Below, piece after piece: positions 43,377 through 52,456 of a DNA stretch of 64,000 nucleotides (position 1 is the stretch's first letter; each line of letters opens with the position of its first letter). A model generated the notes under the pieces. It did not search any database and was not told the origin of the DNA. It saw nothing but the letters and a program-made list of their open reading frames with translations. A program made the translations under genes and the position numbers. Source of the stretch: Rhodothermales bacterium (GTDB lineage: Bacteria > Bacteroidota > Rhodothermia > Rhodothermales > VXPQ01). The DNA is taken from NCBI GenBank assembly GCA_951812335.1, contig OX638293.1, forward strand, positions 452,501-516,500. Reading direction: 5' to 3'.

Positions 43377-45284
43377 ATGAACATCCACGAATTAGAAAAG
43401 AAGAAACTGCCGGAGCTCAAGGAAATCGCTCGTGGTCTCGGCCTGAGCGGCTATTCCCAGAGCCGCAAGGAAGATTTGATCTATCGCATCATTGAAGCGA
43501 ATGCAGAGGTCGTTGCAGGCAACGGCTCCCTGAGAATCCGCCCGGCTCGTCCGAATCAGGATCGCAGCCAACCATCCGAAGACCGCACCCGCCCGGAAGA
43601 CCGTCATGCGCGTTCGGCGGATAAGCATACCCCCTCCGGGGAAAACCAGCCACCGGCCCCAGCCGATCCTGCTCCACGCACTCGCTCGGACAATGAGCGC
43701 GCTCGTCCAACGGCCGGCCGCGCAAGTCCAGACGACGAACACCGCTCTCCCAAAAAAGAAAAGGACCCGGAACGCAAGCCCCGGCGAGAACAAACGCCTG
43801 CGCCGGAACGCAAACGCCCCGCTCGGTCATCCGACGAAATGCGTCGCGGCGAAGCGCCTCGCAATCCGGCCGGACATGGTTCGCCTCGACCGAATGACGG
43901 AGGTAGAACGCACCAAAAAAACGCGCCGGGCGGCGAGCGCACGAAACCGCCTCTCCGCGAACCCGGCGGAGAAGAACGAGAGCGCCCGGACTATCGCGAT
44001 CACGGCAAAGACGATCGACGCAACAAGCGTCGTAATCAGGATCAGCGCAAGGGGAACCGGCGCGGCCGGGACCATCGGCAGGGCGGCAACGGACACGAAG
44101 CCCGACGCAGAAATGTCTACGAAGGGCGGCCGGAGTACATGGCCGCACACGATCCGAGGAAAACCGAACTGGAGGGCATGATCCGAAAAATCGGAGTGCT
44201 GGAAGTGCTCCCCGACGGGTACGGTTTCCTGCGTTCGGCAGAATACAATTACCTGCCCAGCCCGGACGATATCTACGTTTCCCCCTCGCAGATAAAACGT
44301 TTCAGCTTGCGGTTGGGCGATACGGTCGACGGAGAAGTGCGCCCCCCAAAAGAGGGAGAGCGCTTCTTTGCGCTCATCCAGGTGAATACGATAAACGGAC
44401 ACAAACCGGGAGAAATCGAAGAACGGAACGGTTTCGATTATCTCACGGCGCTTTACCCGACGGAGCATCTCCGACTCGAAACGCACCCGAGCGATTACAA
44501 TACCCGCATTCTCGACCTGTTTACGCCTGTTGGAAAGGGGCAGAGGGCACTGATCGTAGCCCAGCCGAAAACGGGTAAAACCGTTCTGTTGCAAAAGATC
44601 GCCAATGCGATCACTACAAACCATCCGGAGGTGTATCTGATTGTACTCCTCGTGGACGAACGACCCGAAGAAGTCACGGATATGGAGCGAAACGTTCGCG
44701 GCGAAGTCATCTCTTCGACCTTCGACCAGAAAGCCGAGCAGCACGTCCAGGTTGTGGACATCGTGCTGGAGAAAGCCAAACGGCTTGTCGAGGCAAGACA
44801 GGACGTGGTCATTCTTCTCGACTCGATCACGCGTCTGGCGCGAGCACACAATACGGTTACCCCGACAACAGGTAAAACCCTCTCCGGCGGCATGGAGGCA
44901 GGCGCGCTGCGAAATCCCAAACGCTTTTTCGGCGCGGCCCGAAATGTGGAAGAAGGAGGATCGCTGACGATCATCGGCACGGCCCTCATCGACACGGGAA
45001 GCCGGATGGATGAGGTCATCTTCGAGGAATTCAAGGGAACGGGCAATTCGGAGATCGTGCTGGATCGTAATCTCGCCGATCGCCGGGTATTCCCTGCTAT
45101 CAATGTGATCATGTCGGGCACGCGCCGGGAAGAATTGCTCGTGCCCGACGCCAGACTCGGGCGCATCTGGATCCTGCGGAAACTCCTTGCCGATATGTCG
45201 CCGATCGACGCCATGACGTTCCTGCTCGACAAAATGCGCGGCACAAAAAACAACGACGAATTTCTCGTCACTATGAATTCATAG
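43377..45284 (+). CDS. rho: transcription termination factor Rho with long charged insert
   Basis: The 635-residue ATP-dependent RNA helicase terminates transcription. Residues 1-45 are a Rho_N/SAP-like domain ([20 protein letters not shown]). About residues 50-265 are a disordered, Arg/Asp/Glu/Pro-rich insert ([16 protein letters not shown]). From about 270 the cold-shock RNA-binding domain follows ([28 protein letters not shown]). The motor has Walker [12 protein letters not shown] near residue 395, Walker [17 protein letters not shown], and the Q/R loops with [13 protein letters not shown]. coli Rho is 419 residues, so the insert accounts for the excess. ATG 43377 was preferred to TTG 43368. 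Confidence 0.95.
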   Translation: MNIHELEKKKLPELKEIARGLGLSGYSQSRKEDLIYRIIEANAEVVAGNGSLRIRPARPNQDRSQPSEDRTRPEDRHARSADKHTPSGENQPPAPADPAPRTRSDNERARPTAGRASPDDEHRSPKKEKDPERKPRREQTPAPERKRPARSSDEMRRGEAPRNPAGHGSPRPNDGGRTHQKNAPGGERTKPPLREPGGEERERPDYRDHGKDDRRNKRRNQDQRKGNRRGRDHRQGGNGHEARRRNVYEGRPEYMAAHDPRKTELEGMIRKIGVLEVLPDGYGFLRSAEYNYLPSPDDIYVSPSQIKRFSLRLGDTVDGEVRPPKEGERFFALIQVNTINGHKPGEIEERNGFDYLTALYPTEHLRLETHPSDYNTRILDLFTPVGKGQRALIVAQPKTGKTVLLQKIANAITTNHPEVYLIVLLVDERPEEVTDMERNVRGEVISSTFDQKAEQHVQVVDIVLEKAKRLVEARQDVVILLDSITRLARAHNTVTPTTGKTLSGGMEAGALRNPKRFFGAARNVEEGGSLTIIGTALIDTGSRMDEVIFEEFKGTGNSEIVLDRNLADRRVFPAINVIMSGTRREELLVPDARLGRIWILRKLLADMSPIDAMTFLLDKMRGTKNNDEFLVTMNS

Positions 45285-45289
45285 CGCAT

Positions 45290-46009
45290 ATGCCGGGCAA
45301 TACCGAGGTCAAGGCGCTTTTCTTCGACATGGACGGCGTGCTCGTGGACGTGTCCCGTTCCTATAGGCGCGCCGTGGAAGAAACGGTGGAGCAATTCACT
45401 GGCCGTCGGCTTCTCCCCAACACAATCCAGCGCTACAAAAACATCGGCGGCTTCAACGACGACTGGAAACTGACGCACGCCATCATCGCCGATACGGGAA
45501 TGAGCGTGCCGCTAAGCCGTGTGGTGGAGGCTTTTCAAAAGCGATATCGGGGAGATGAATGGAACGGCTTCATTGCGGAAGAACCTGCGCTCATACAAAC
45601 GACTACACTGAACCGGCTCCACACAAACGGGCGTGCTATGGGCATTGTTACGGGGCGTCCGGAAGCTGAAGCGAAGTGGACCGTAAACCGTTTCGGTTGG
45701 AAAAAGTATTTTCCCCTGATTGTCGCCAAGGAAAAACAGGAGAAACGTTTCAAACCGGATCCATTCCCTCTCCAGCATGCGCTGGCCATGCTCAACGCGG
45801 CAGGACGCGCCGTTCATCCTGAAATGGCCGTGTATGTCGGCGATTCGGTGGACGACATGACATGCGCCCGAAAAGCCGGGGTACGGGCAATAGGTTTCAT
45901 ACCCCCCTATATCAAGGACAAGGAGGAAATGGCATCTTTGTTGCATGAGCGGGGGGCGGATGTCGTCATTGACGCCCTCGAAGAATTAATGGAACTCGTT
46001 GACCAATAG
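45290..46009 (+). CDS. HAD-superfamily phosphatase (subfamily IA)
   Basis: The 239-residue enzyme has the HAD nucleophile motif [10 protein letters not shown] (residues 11-20), the threonine of [11 protein letters not shown], the lysine in [13 protein letters not shown] and the acidic [17 protein letters not shown]. The helical cap lies between. It most resembles phosphoglycolate-phosphatase-like enzymes; the substrate is not known. It begins 5 bp after the rho stop and ends 11 bp before the TolC-like gene, so the three may be cotranscribed. Confidence 0.85.
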   Translation: MPGNTEVKALFFDMDGVLVDVSRSYRRAVEETVEQFTGRRLLPNTIQRYKNIGGFNDDWKLTHAIIADTGMSVPLSRVVEAFQKRYRGDEWNGFIAEEPALIQTTTLNRLHTNGRAMGIVTGRPEAEAKWTVNRFGWKKYFPLIVAKEKQEKRFKPDPFPLQHALAMLNAAGRAVHPEMAVYVGDSVDDMTCARKAGVRAIGFIPPYIKDKEEMASLLHERGADVVIDALEELMELVDQ

Positions 46010-46020
46010 CGTACAGCCCC

Positions 46021-47442
46021 ATGAAACGGCACGCCCCGCGCTTGACGAGCGCCTTTCTGTACGTCTGCGGCGCCCTTATCCCTTTTGCCGCCTCCGCCCA
46101 GGCGCCGGATACGATCCGCGTACGCCTCGAAACGGCGATCCAGCATGCGCTGGAAGTAAGCCCGGAGGTGAACATCACTGCCTCGAATCTCGATTTTGCT
46201 CAGGCACAGGAGCGACTTGCGCGCGCAAGCCGATTCGCCACCGAGTTTTCACTCCAGACAGCACATGCTGCCGCACCTGGACTTCGCAACATCCCGTCCG
46301 GCGTCTCCGAAGACAATCTGTATCTCCATCCCAGGGTTCGGAACGACTGGGAATCCCTGCGCCCGCTGAACCGGTTCGAGACCAGTCTGGTGCAGCCCCT
46401 GTACACATGGGGCGCCCTGCAAGGAACCCTCGAGGCGGCTCGACAGGGCGTACGTGTGGAGGAGGCATCCGTAAGTAAAAAAAAGAGCGAGATCGCGCTC
46501 CGCACCGGTACGCTGTACTATAACCTCTTGCTTGCGAAACAACTCGTCAGGCTAACCGCACAGGCAGGCGATATCCTGGAGCAAGCCAAGACGGAGATTC
46601 GCCGTCTCCTCGATGAAGGTGCAGAGGATGTGGACGATGCCGACCTTTTCAAGGTCCGCATTACGGAGCAGGAATTTCTACGACGAGTGGTTGAAGTCGA
46701 ACAGGGGCTGCGCACGGCGCAAAGCGCCCTTGGGCATCAGTTGATGTTGCCAGAAACCACGATGCCCGAACCGGAAGAAATCGTGCTGGAGCCTATGTCT
46801 TTCCTGCTCGATTCCCTGGACAACTACCTGCGTATTTCCCTGGAACATCGCCCCGAAATCAGCCAGGCCACTGCGGGACTGGCAGCGCGGGAAGCACAAA
46901 TCAGGGTTGCGCGCGCAGATTATTTCCCGCAACTTTTCTTCGGCGTCGACTGGAGAATTACCCTGACGGCAGGGCGCTTCCGCCAACCGAATCCTTATGT
47001 CAACGATCCGTACCTGGGACGTAGTCTACGTGCGGGAATAGGCTTGCGCCTCCCGCTCAACATGGCGCAAACGCGCGCCAGGGTAGCCCGGGCAAAAGCG
47101 GAGCGCAACGAGGTCCGTCATCAGCTGGCTGCGGCCAGACAACTCATCCTGTTCGAGGTAGAAGCAGCCTGGCGGAACGTCATCACGGCGCGCGCCGCCA
47201 TGGAAGCGCAAAGCGAAGCCCTGACCATCAGCGGAGAATGGCTGCGCACGGAGCAAATCAACTTCGATCTCGATCTGGGCGATACCGAAAATCTTGTGGA
47301 TGCCGTCCAGGCAAACCTTGAGTTGAGGGCCATGTATTACGAGCGCGTGCGCGCATTCAACCTTGCCGTTTTGCGGTTATGGGCAGAAACGGGCTGGGCC
47401 GGCGTCGGCCCACCGGCGCTGGGCGGTACACTCCCGGAATAA
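46021..47442 (+). CDS. TolC-like outer-membrane efflux protein
   Basis: The 473-residue protein has a signal peptide ending FAASAQA and two OEP repeats of long amphipathic helices with heptads, for example QAQERLARASRF and GLAAREAQIRVARADYFPQL, with the FPQL turn at the start of the beta barrel and a second DLGDTENLVDAVQANLELRA helix. It forms the outer-membrane channel of a tripartite pump or type I exporter. No inner-membrane pump genes are next to it, so the partner is unknown. Confidence 0.88.
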   Translation: MKRHAPRLTSAFLYVCGALIPFAASAQAPDTIRVRLETAIQHALEVSPEVNITASNLDFAQAQERLARASRFATEFSLQTAHAAAPGLRNIPSGVSEDNLYLHPRVRNDWESLRPLNRFETSLVQPLYTWGALQGTLEAARQGVRVEEASVSKKKSEIALRTGTLYYNLLLAKQLVRLTAQAGDILEQAKTEIRRLLDEGAEDVDDADLFKVRITEQEFLRRVVEVEQGLRTAQSALGHQLMLPETTMPEPEEIVLEPMSFLLDSLDNYLRISLEHRPEISQATAGLAAREAQIRVARADYFPQLFFGVDWRITLTAGRFRQPNPYVNDPYLGRSLRAGIGLRLPLNMAQTRARVARAKAERNEVRHQLAAARQLILFEVEAAWRNVITARAAMEAQSEALTISGEWLRTEQINFDLDLGDTENLVDAVQANLELRAMYYERVRAFNLAVLRLWAETGWAGVGPPALGGTLPE

Positions 47443-47470
47443 ATTATTATGCGATATTCCGGCACGATTG

Positions 47471-47509
47471 TTGTCAAATACCTTTCGGCTACATATATCT
47501 TGTATATGT
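47471..47509 (+). promoter_or_regulatory. promoter and overlapping dyad before the MlaC-like gene
   Basis: TTGTCA (47471-47476) and TATATC (47494-47499) have 17-bp spacing. A perfect dyad, ACATATA-TCTTG-TATATGT (47491-47509), covers the -10 element and the expected start, which is where a repressor would bind. The gene starts at 47556. Confidence 0.45.
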
Positions 47510-47555
47510 GTATGAGTCCCTTTGCTTCCGCAAACGCCGAAAAACCGATACGCTC

Positions 47556-48155
47556 ATGATACGCAGCGCTTTTCTTCTCTTCATCCTCTTCGGTATCCTG
47601 TTCGAATCGCAAAGCCCGGTTCAGGCCCAGGATCGATCCGCTGAAGTGCTTCGGTTCCTCGAACATCGGGATCGCGAGATCAAGGATGTGCTGGGCGGCC
47701 GGGAAACCTTAACCGACGAGCAGCGCGAACAACTCAAACGCGTTATCAACGACGGCATTGATTTCACTGCGATGGGGCGTACGGCGCTCGGACCTTTCTG
47801 GACCGATCCGGCGCCGGCTCAACGGGAGGAATTCGTGGATGTGTTCAGCCGGATCGTCCGGAATCAGTCGCTCTCCGATCTTGACGTCTACCGGTCTGTG
47901 GTTACCTATGGAAACATTACCGCCAACGACACCTTGGCATACGTAACCACTACCACGGTCTACAAGGACATTCCGACGAAAGTGGAATATGTGCTTGGAC
48001 GTACGGGCCAGCAATGGAAAGTCCGGGACATTATCCTGGACGACGTAAGCACCTCGGAAGGATACGCACGATCCTTTCAGTCCGTCGTTCGCAAGCGCGG
48101 TTTCGATTCCCTGATGAACAGTCTTCGAAAAAAACTGGACAGGATGCGTTCGTAA
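47556..48155 (+). CDS. MlaC/Ttg2D-like phospholipid-binding periplasmic protein
   Basis: The 199-residue protein has a signal peptide (ILFESQSPVQAQ cleavage region) and the ToluenE tolerance/MlaC pattern: LKRVINDGIDFTAMGRTALG, WTDPAPAQREEFVDVFSRIV and a VEYVLGRTGQQWKVRDIILDD strand pair ending in FQSVVRKRGFDSLM. MlaC shuttles phospholipids between the inner and outer membranes to keep asymmetry. The MlaFEDB transporter genes are not adjacent. The start 47556 follows a well-placed promoter; upstream in-frame sequence lies in the TolC-like gene. Confidence 0.85.
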   Translation: MIRSAFLLFILFGILFESQSPVQAQDRSAEVLRFLEHRDREIKDVLGGRETLTDEQREQLKRVINDGIDFTAMGRTALGPFWTDPAPAQREEFVDVFSRIVRNQSLSDLDVYRSVVTYGNITANDTLAYVTTTTVYKDIPTKVEYVLGRTGQQWKVRDIILDDVSTSEGYARSFQSVVRKRGFDSLMNSLRKKLDRMRS

Positions 48156-48220
48156 GCCGAGCCGCCGGACGCGCGCCAAACAGCACGTCGGGGAATAGAC
48201 GGCGTAGACGAAAACAAGCC

Positions 48221-49198
48221 ATGCATACTCCGAAAGAAGGCTACGTGCTGCACACATACGGACCGGAACGGTTCGTGCGCGATGCAGCGGCTTCTATCAT
48301 GACGCTCAGGCGTCACGATGCCCATCGACCCGTTGCCCTCTTCTGCCCCGAAACACACCGGGAACACCTGCGAAGGCACGGCAAGGAAGCACTTTTCGAG
48401 GATATCCATGTCCTGCCGGAGAAACACGCCTCCATTACGGGTTTCAAACACCACCTGCACCGGTTCATGCCGTACGAACGCACCCTTTTCGTGGATGCGG
48501 ATATCGTCTGGTGCCGTAACCCCGATCCGCTCTGGAAACAACTACAGGCATATCCCTTCACCGCAACAGGCATCGAATGCGCCGATTTTTTCTTCGGGGG
48601 GCCCAAGAATTGGCGCATCGCGATCGATGTGATCCTTAACCGCCGGCAACGCACCATGAAGCGGTTCGGAATCACCCACCTGCCCCGCGTTCAGGCCGGT
48701 ATGATCTATTGTGCACATCGGGATATGGCCCAAAGCGTGTGCGAAACCGCTGTCTCGCTCCTTGCAAAGAGGACGCAAACCCATTTCCGAAGCCGCCTGG
48801 CCGAGGGGCGCAGCGAGGAATCCTGCGAATGGAGCCTCGCAATGGCCATGAGTCAACACAACCTTGAGATTTTTCCCTGGCTCCAGGGACGGCTGAGCCC
48901 CCAACTGGACTTTATCGAGGGATGGACGACATACGATCCGGTCTTTCGTGAGGTCACCTGCCGGTACTACACCGATCGTTCGGTCTATGCGTTGCGAGGC
49001 ATCCGGAACCGGGTGCTGCGCACCTTCCTGATAGATATTGTGTCCAGCTTGCCGGGACGAGGCGATTACAAGGAGTTTACGCCTGTCTCCCTCCATTTCA
49101 GCTGGCTTCATTACAAGAAACCCTTTCAGGAGTTTTCCGAGAGGATGTGGACAACGCCTGTCCAACACGGTGAGCGCGCAGCGACCGCAACGCGTTGA
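48221..49198 (+). CDS. GT-A-fold glycosyltransferase-like protein
   Basis: The 325-residue protein resembles nucleotide-sugar transferases. It begins EGYVLHTYGPERFVRDAA and has the metal-binding DxD-like motif TLFVDADIVWCRNPDPLW near residue 90, followed by GIECADFFFGGPKN. Late residues have HFSWLHYKKPFQEF. No signal peptide is visible. The acceptor is unknown, perhaps surface polysaccharide or glycoprotein. An ATG further upstream in frame (48014) overlaps mlaC in a different frame and was rejected. A full repeat element follows 7 bp after its stop. Confidence 0.7.
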   Translation: MHTPKEGYVLHTYGPERFVRDAAASIMTLRRHDAHRPVALFCPETHREHLRRHGKEALFEDIHVLPEKHASITGFKHHLHRFMPYERTLFVDADIVWCRNPDPLWKQLQAYPFTATGIECADFFFGGPKNWRIAIDVILNRRQRTMKRFGITHLPRVQAGMIYCAHRDMAQSVCETAVSLLAKRTQTHFRSRLAEGRSEESCEWSLAMAMSQHNLEIFPWLQGRLSPQLDFIEGWTTYDPVFREVTCRYYTDRSVYALRGIRNRVLRTFLIDIVSSLPGRGDYKEFTPVSLHFSWLHYKKPFQEFSERMWTTPVQHGERAATATR

Positions 49199-49204
49199 AC
49201 TTTA

Positions 49205-49460
49205 GGATGCTCTGATTAAGTCCGCAAAGACTCAGAGGCTGAAAGGGGCGCACTGGCAAGGAATGACGAAGCAATGTGGTAGGCCCCACATAATTGAGGA
49301 ATGACACAGCCAGCGCGTCTCTGTCTGCCTCCCGAAGGGCGCTTCACGGCCGAGACGACCCGAATCCGCCGTGTTTTTCGCTAATTCCGACGATGCAAAG
49401 ATATCGTCCTTTACGCGTGAAAGTGAAGCGCTGATCGAAGTGGACTTGATCAGAGCATCC
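49205..49460. repeat. full MITE-like element, copy B (256 bp)
   Basis: The left terminus GGATGCTCTGATTAAGTCC and right terminus (reverse complement GGATGCTCTGATCAAGTCC) are inverted repeats with one difference in 19. Both flanks are TTTA (49201-49204 and 49461-49464), an apparent 4-bp target duplication. Internal arms near 49233-49260 and 49300-49330 match those of copy A. No coding sequence is inside. It lies between the glycosyltransferase and the gene downstream of ftsZ, which converge. Confidence 0.82.
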
Positions 49461-49464
49461 TTTA

Positions 49465-51108
49465 CTATTGCCTCAGCGCAGCATGCCACACAAAGGAAAC
49501 CTCGGACGGATGCCTGAGCAACGTATTAAACAGGAAGATCGACACCCACACAAAAGGATAGAGCAAGGCGCCCAAAACGAGTGGCCAGATCGATACCCGC
49601 GCCATCAACCATATATCGATCAGGATCTGGATGAAGGAGAATATACCGAAACATATCCAGGCGATGGCCAACATGGAGGCTACCTGGCCGCTCGGCGCCG
49701 GAAGCGAAGAGGCAACCATGGCGCCTGCCATGACAAGCAAATACGGCCAGTGCGCCCATACGATGAGCATGAAAACCTGCCGGACCCGTACTATCCGGGG
49801 TCCGAGACGCAGAAGGAGCGACCACGCGATAGCCCATATTCCCAGAGCAAATGCATGGATGCCCCCTGCGAGCAAAAAACAAAGGACAGGCTTGCCGATC
49901 ATCTGCCCCGCTAAAGATTGTACGAAGGAGGGCAGACGATGCATTGCCACCATAAAGGCATCCGTCACGGCCAGGTTGTAGAGGATCAAAAATCCGGTTA
50001 ATCCGCTTGTCACAACCACCATGCAAAACGTCGCGAAATTTACCCCGGAAAGATTCTCTCGGTTTGCGTGCACCGCCTCGACAAAAAAGGCATGCGCTCG
50101 AAAATACCTGGGTAACATATAGCGAAACCGGGGGGATAACGCATACCCTGTCCCAAACGCAAGAATAATCGTCCAGCCGAAAAGAATAACCCAGGGGAAG
50201 GGTTCAGGCGGCGGTGTACCCTCATCGAACGCGAAAACCGTTCTGCGGCCTGAAAAAAAACCCGAAATCACCTCGAAAGCCGCTCGCGTACGTCCATCCG
50301 GCGTATGCAGTCCGTAACGCACAGGATCGGACGCCATGACGGAAGATAGCCTGTCGCGCCAACGGTAAACAAACACAGCCCGCAATGAACTGTCTAGGAG
50401 TTCGGGCAGCGCATTCTCAAAATAGCGGGCTTGCCGCTCCGGCGAAAACGGCACGAGCAATCCACGGAAGTCATCGTACCCGACGCCGGTTCCAAGAGCT
50501 CCCACGCCAACCGAAGCCATACCGGCCTTTTCGATCCGGGCCGACGGATCAGACCTGTCCAGCACATCCATCAGAACAAAGTCCACAGCATCCGCACAGA
50601 CATCGTCTTGCGAAAAGAGGGTTACGTAGTACGTCGATATATCCGGCGCCGCCTCGCGCAAACGGCTCGATAACCCTTCGAACCAGGCGCATGCCGCCGG
50701 GTCGGATGTATCGCTATGCCCGGCGAGCCCTATCGCCCGAATCGAAGCATGCCGACGTGCTACATCCAGAGCAGCGTCAAGAGATGCCTGGGCAGAGGCA
50801 AGCGTGTCCGCCAGTTCGGAAACCGACAAGTAAGAGAGGGGAAGATCGAGATAGATGTGCAGCCCAAGCGTATCGGCGATACCCAGGACCTCGTCATTGC
50901 CGAAAAAGTCTGTGCGTACCGCTTCCACGCCGGCTCCCGCCATGGCGTATATATCCTGCACGGCTTGTATGCGGTCGCCGGGAGGCGTCCACACCATGCC
51001 CTTCAGGGGCGCCTGCTGTGCAGCGACGGGTCCCGAAAAAAGAACCGCGAGAGCCCAGAACGTCGCTATATACGCTGAACGGAGAAAAGCTATCGGCAAC
51101 ACAGGCAC
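49465..51108 (-). CDS. secreted glycosidase-like domain fused to a polytopic membrane domain
   Basis: The 547-residue protein has a signal peptide (FSGPVAAQQ) followed by an alpha/beta segment (residues 34-290) with the order of a TIM-barrel glycoside hydrolase: GMVWTPPGDRIQAVQDIYAM, VEAVRTDFFG, LGLHIYLDLPLS, IRAIGLAGHSDTSD, DFVLMDVLDRSD and VFVYRWRDRLSS. Residues about 305-330 are a membrane segment, then a Yip1-like bundle of five or six more helices (SLLLRLGPRIVRVRQVF). Catalytic acids are not certain. It is 13 bp after ftsZ on the same strand, so it is probably part of the division operon; a wall-related role is inference. Confidence 0.6.
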   Translation of the reverse strand: MPVLPIAFLRSAYIATFWALAVLFSGPVAAQQAPLKGMVWTPPGDRIQAVQDIYAMAGAGVEAVRTDFFGNDEVLGIADTLGLHIYLDLPLSYLSVSELADTLASAQASLDAALDVARRHASIRAIGLAGHSDTSDPAACAWFEGLSSRLREAAPDISTYYVTLFSQDDVCADAVDFVLMDVLDRSDPSARIEKAGMASVGVGALGTGVGYDDFRGLLVPFSPERQARYFENALPELLDSSLRAVFVYRWRDRLSSVMASDPVRYGLHTPDGRTRAAFEVISGFFSGRRTVFAFDEGTPPPEPFPWVILFGWTIILAFGTGYALSPRFRYMLPRYFRAHAFFVEAVHANRENLSGVNFATFCMVVVTSGLTGFLILYNLAVTDAFMVAMHRLPSFVQSLAGQMIGKPVLCFLLAGGIHAFALGIWAIAWSLLLRLGPRIVRVRQVFMLIVWAHWPYLLVMAGAMVASSLPAPSGQVASMLAIAWICFGIFSFIQILIDIWLMARVSIWPLVLGALLYPFVWVSIFLFNTLLRHPSEVSFVWHAALRQ

Positions 51109-51121
51109 CTCATACCCCGTT

Positions 51122-52387
51122 TCAGTCCATCATCTTCCGCAAAAATGCCGGCGTATCGATATCCTCTTTCCGGGTTTCCTCCGGGTGATTGCGCAACTCA
51201 TCCCCATGAAGCCTGTTGATCTTTGTCCGTTTTACCTCTTCTTGCGCCTTCTTTTCCTGATCGGATCTTTCCGACTCCTCGGCTTTCCGGACAACCTGAC
51301 GACGCCGATAGGCAGGTTCATCCAGCACCTTCAGATTGTTCTCGCCCTTGTAACTCGGTACAACGCCGGGTTGACTAAGCGGCACCGTCCGGGCATACTT
51401 GTTATGATTGAGCGACTCCCGGGACAGATCGAATCCCGTAGCAATAACCGTAACGCTGAGCTTGTCGTCCATTGCCTGGTCTATCACCGTACCGAAAATG
51501 ACCTCCACCTCTGCTCCCGCTTCCTGTCGAATAATGTCAACCGCCGTACTAACCTCCTGGAATTTGATGTTCTCACTGGAGGTAATGTTGACAAGCACAT
51601 TACTGGCCCCTGTTATGGACAAACCGTCAAGAAGCGGGCTCGAAATGGCATCCTTGGCCGCCACCTCGGCCCGTGCGGCTCCGCTTGCCTCCGCTGCTCC
51701 CATGACTGCCTGGCCACCAACTTCCATAGTGGTCTTGACATCCGCAAAGTCGAGGTTGACGAGACCATGTACGGTGATCAGATCGGATATGCCTCGCGCC
51801 GCATTGTAGAGCACATTGTCCACCATGCTGAACGCCTCGAGCCAACTGGTCTTGTCGTCCGATATTTCCATCAGGCGTTCGTTGGGAACGACAATCAGCG
51901 TATCGACGATATCGCGAAGCAGTTCGATGCCCTCATCGGCAGCTTTTCTGCGGCGAGTGCCCTCGAAGTCGAATGGCTGAGTAACGATTGCAACCGTCAG
52001 GATGTGGAGTTTCCGTGCGATCGCAGCTACAACGGGAGCACCCCCGGTACCGGTACCACCTCCCATGCCCGCCGTAATGAAAACCATATCGAAGCCCTTT
52101 AGCGCCTGCTTGATTTCCTCTCGACTCTCTTCGACCGCATCGGCGCCGACGGTAGGCCGAGCACCGGCCCCAAGGCCTTTCGTCAGGAGCGAACCGGCTT
52201 GTATCTTCACCGACGAAAGATTCTTCCGAAGCGCCTGCGCGTCCGTATTGATCGCGATGAATTCGACCCCCTTGATCCCGCGGGTGATCATATCGTTGAC
52301 AGCATTACCGCCGCCGCCACCAACGCCGACCACGCACAATTTGGGATTGTCGGTCAACGAGCCGTTGAACTTGAATGAGTTGCTCAT
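51122..52387 (-). CDS. ftsZ: cell division GTPase FtsZ
   Basis: The 421-residue tubulin homologue forms the Z ring. It has GVGGGGGNAVNDMI, the GTP loop GMGGGTGTGGAPVVA, T7-type SWLEAFSMVDNVL and a C-terminal disordered linker ending in DIDTPAFLRKMMD, the conserved tail that binds FtsA. Start 52387 (MSNSFKFNG) has GGAGAAA close upstream; earlier in-frame ATGs at 52399 and 52408 are possible. It follows ftsA by 70 bp on the same strand. Confidence 0.97.
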   Translation of the reverse strand: MSNSFKFNGSLTDNPKLCVVGVGGGGGNAVNDMITRGIKGVEFIAINTDAQALRKNLSSVKIQAGSLLTKGLGAGARPTVGADAVEESREEIKQALKGFDMVFITAGMGGGTGTGGAPVVAAIARKLHILTVAIVTQPFDFEGTRRRKAADEGIELLRDIVDTLIVVPNERLMEISDDKTSWLEAFSMVDNVLYNAARGISDLITVHGLVNLDFADVKTTMEVGGQAVMGAAEASGAARAEVAAKDAISSPLLDGLSITGASNVLVNITSSENIKFQEVSTAVDIIRQEAGAEVEVIFGTVIDQAMDDKLSVTVIATGFDLSRESLNHNKYARTVPLSQPGVVPSYKGENNLKVLDEPAYRRRQVVRKAEESERSDQEKKAQEEVKRTKINRLHGDELRNHPEETRKEDIDTPAFLRKMMD

Positions 52388-52456
52388 GGGTTTCTCCATT
52401 ATTTCCATGGGTGAATACCAACCGGTGCATGCGCTTGGCGGCAAAGTCGGCAATTG

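Noticed and set aside
43144-43380. Small ORF in the rho leader
   Set aside because: It has no family match or ribosome site and overlaps the rho start; it is better seen as leader sequence.
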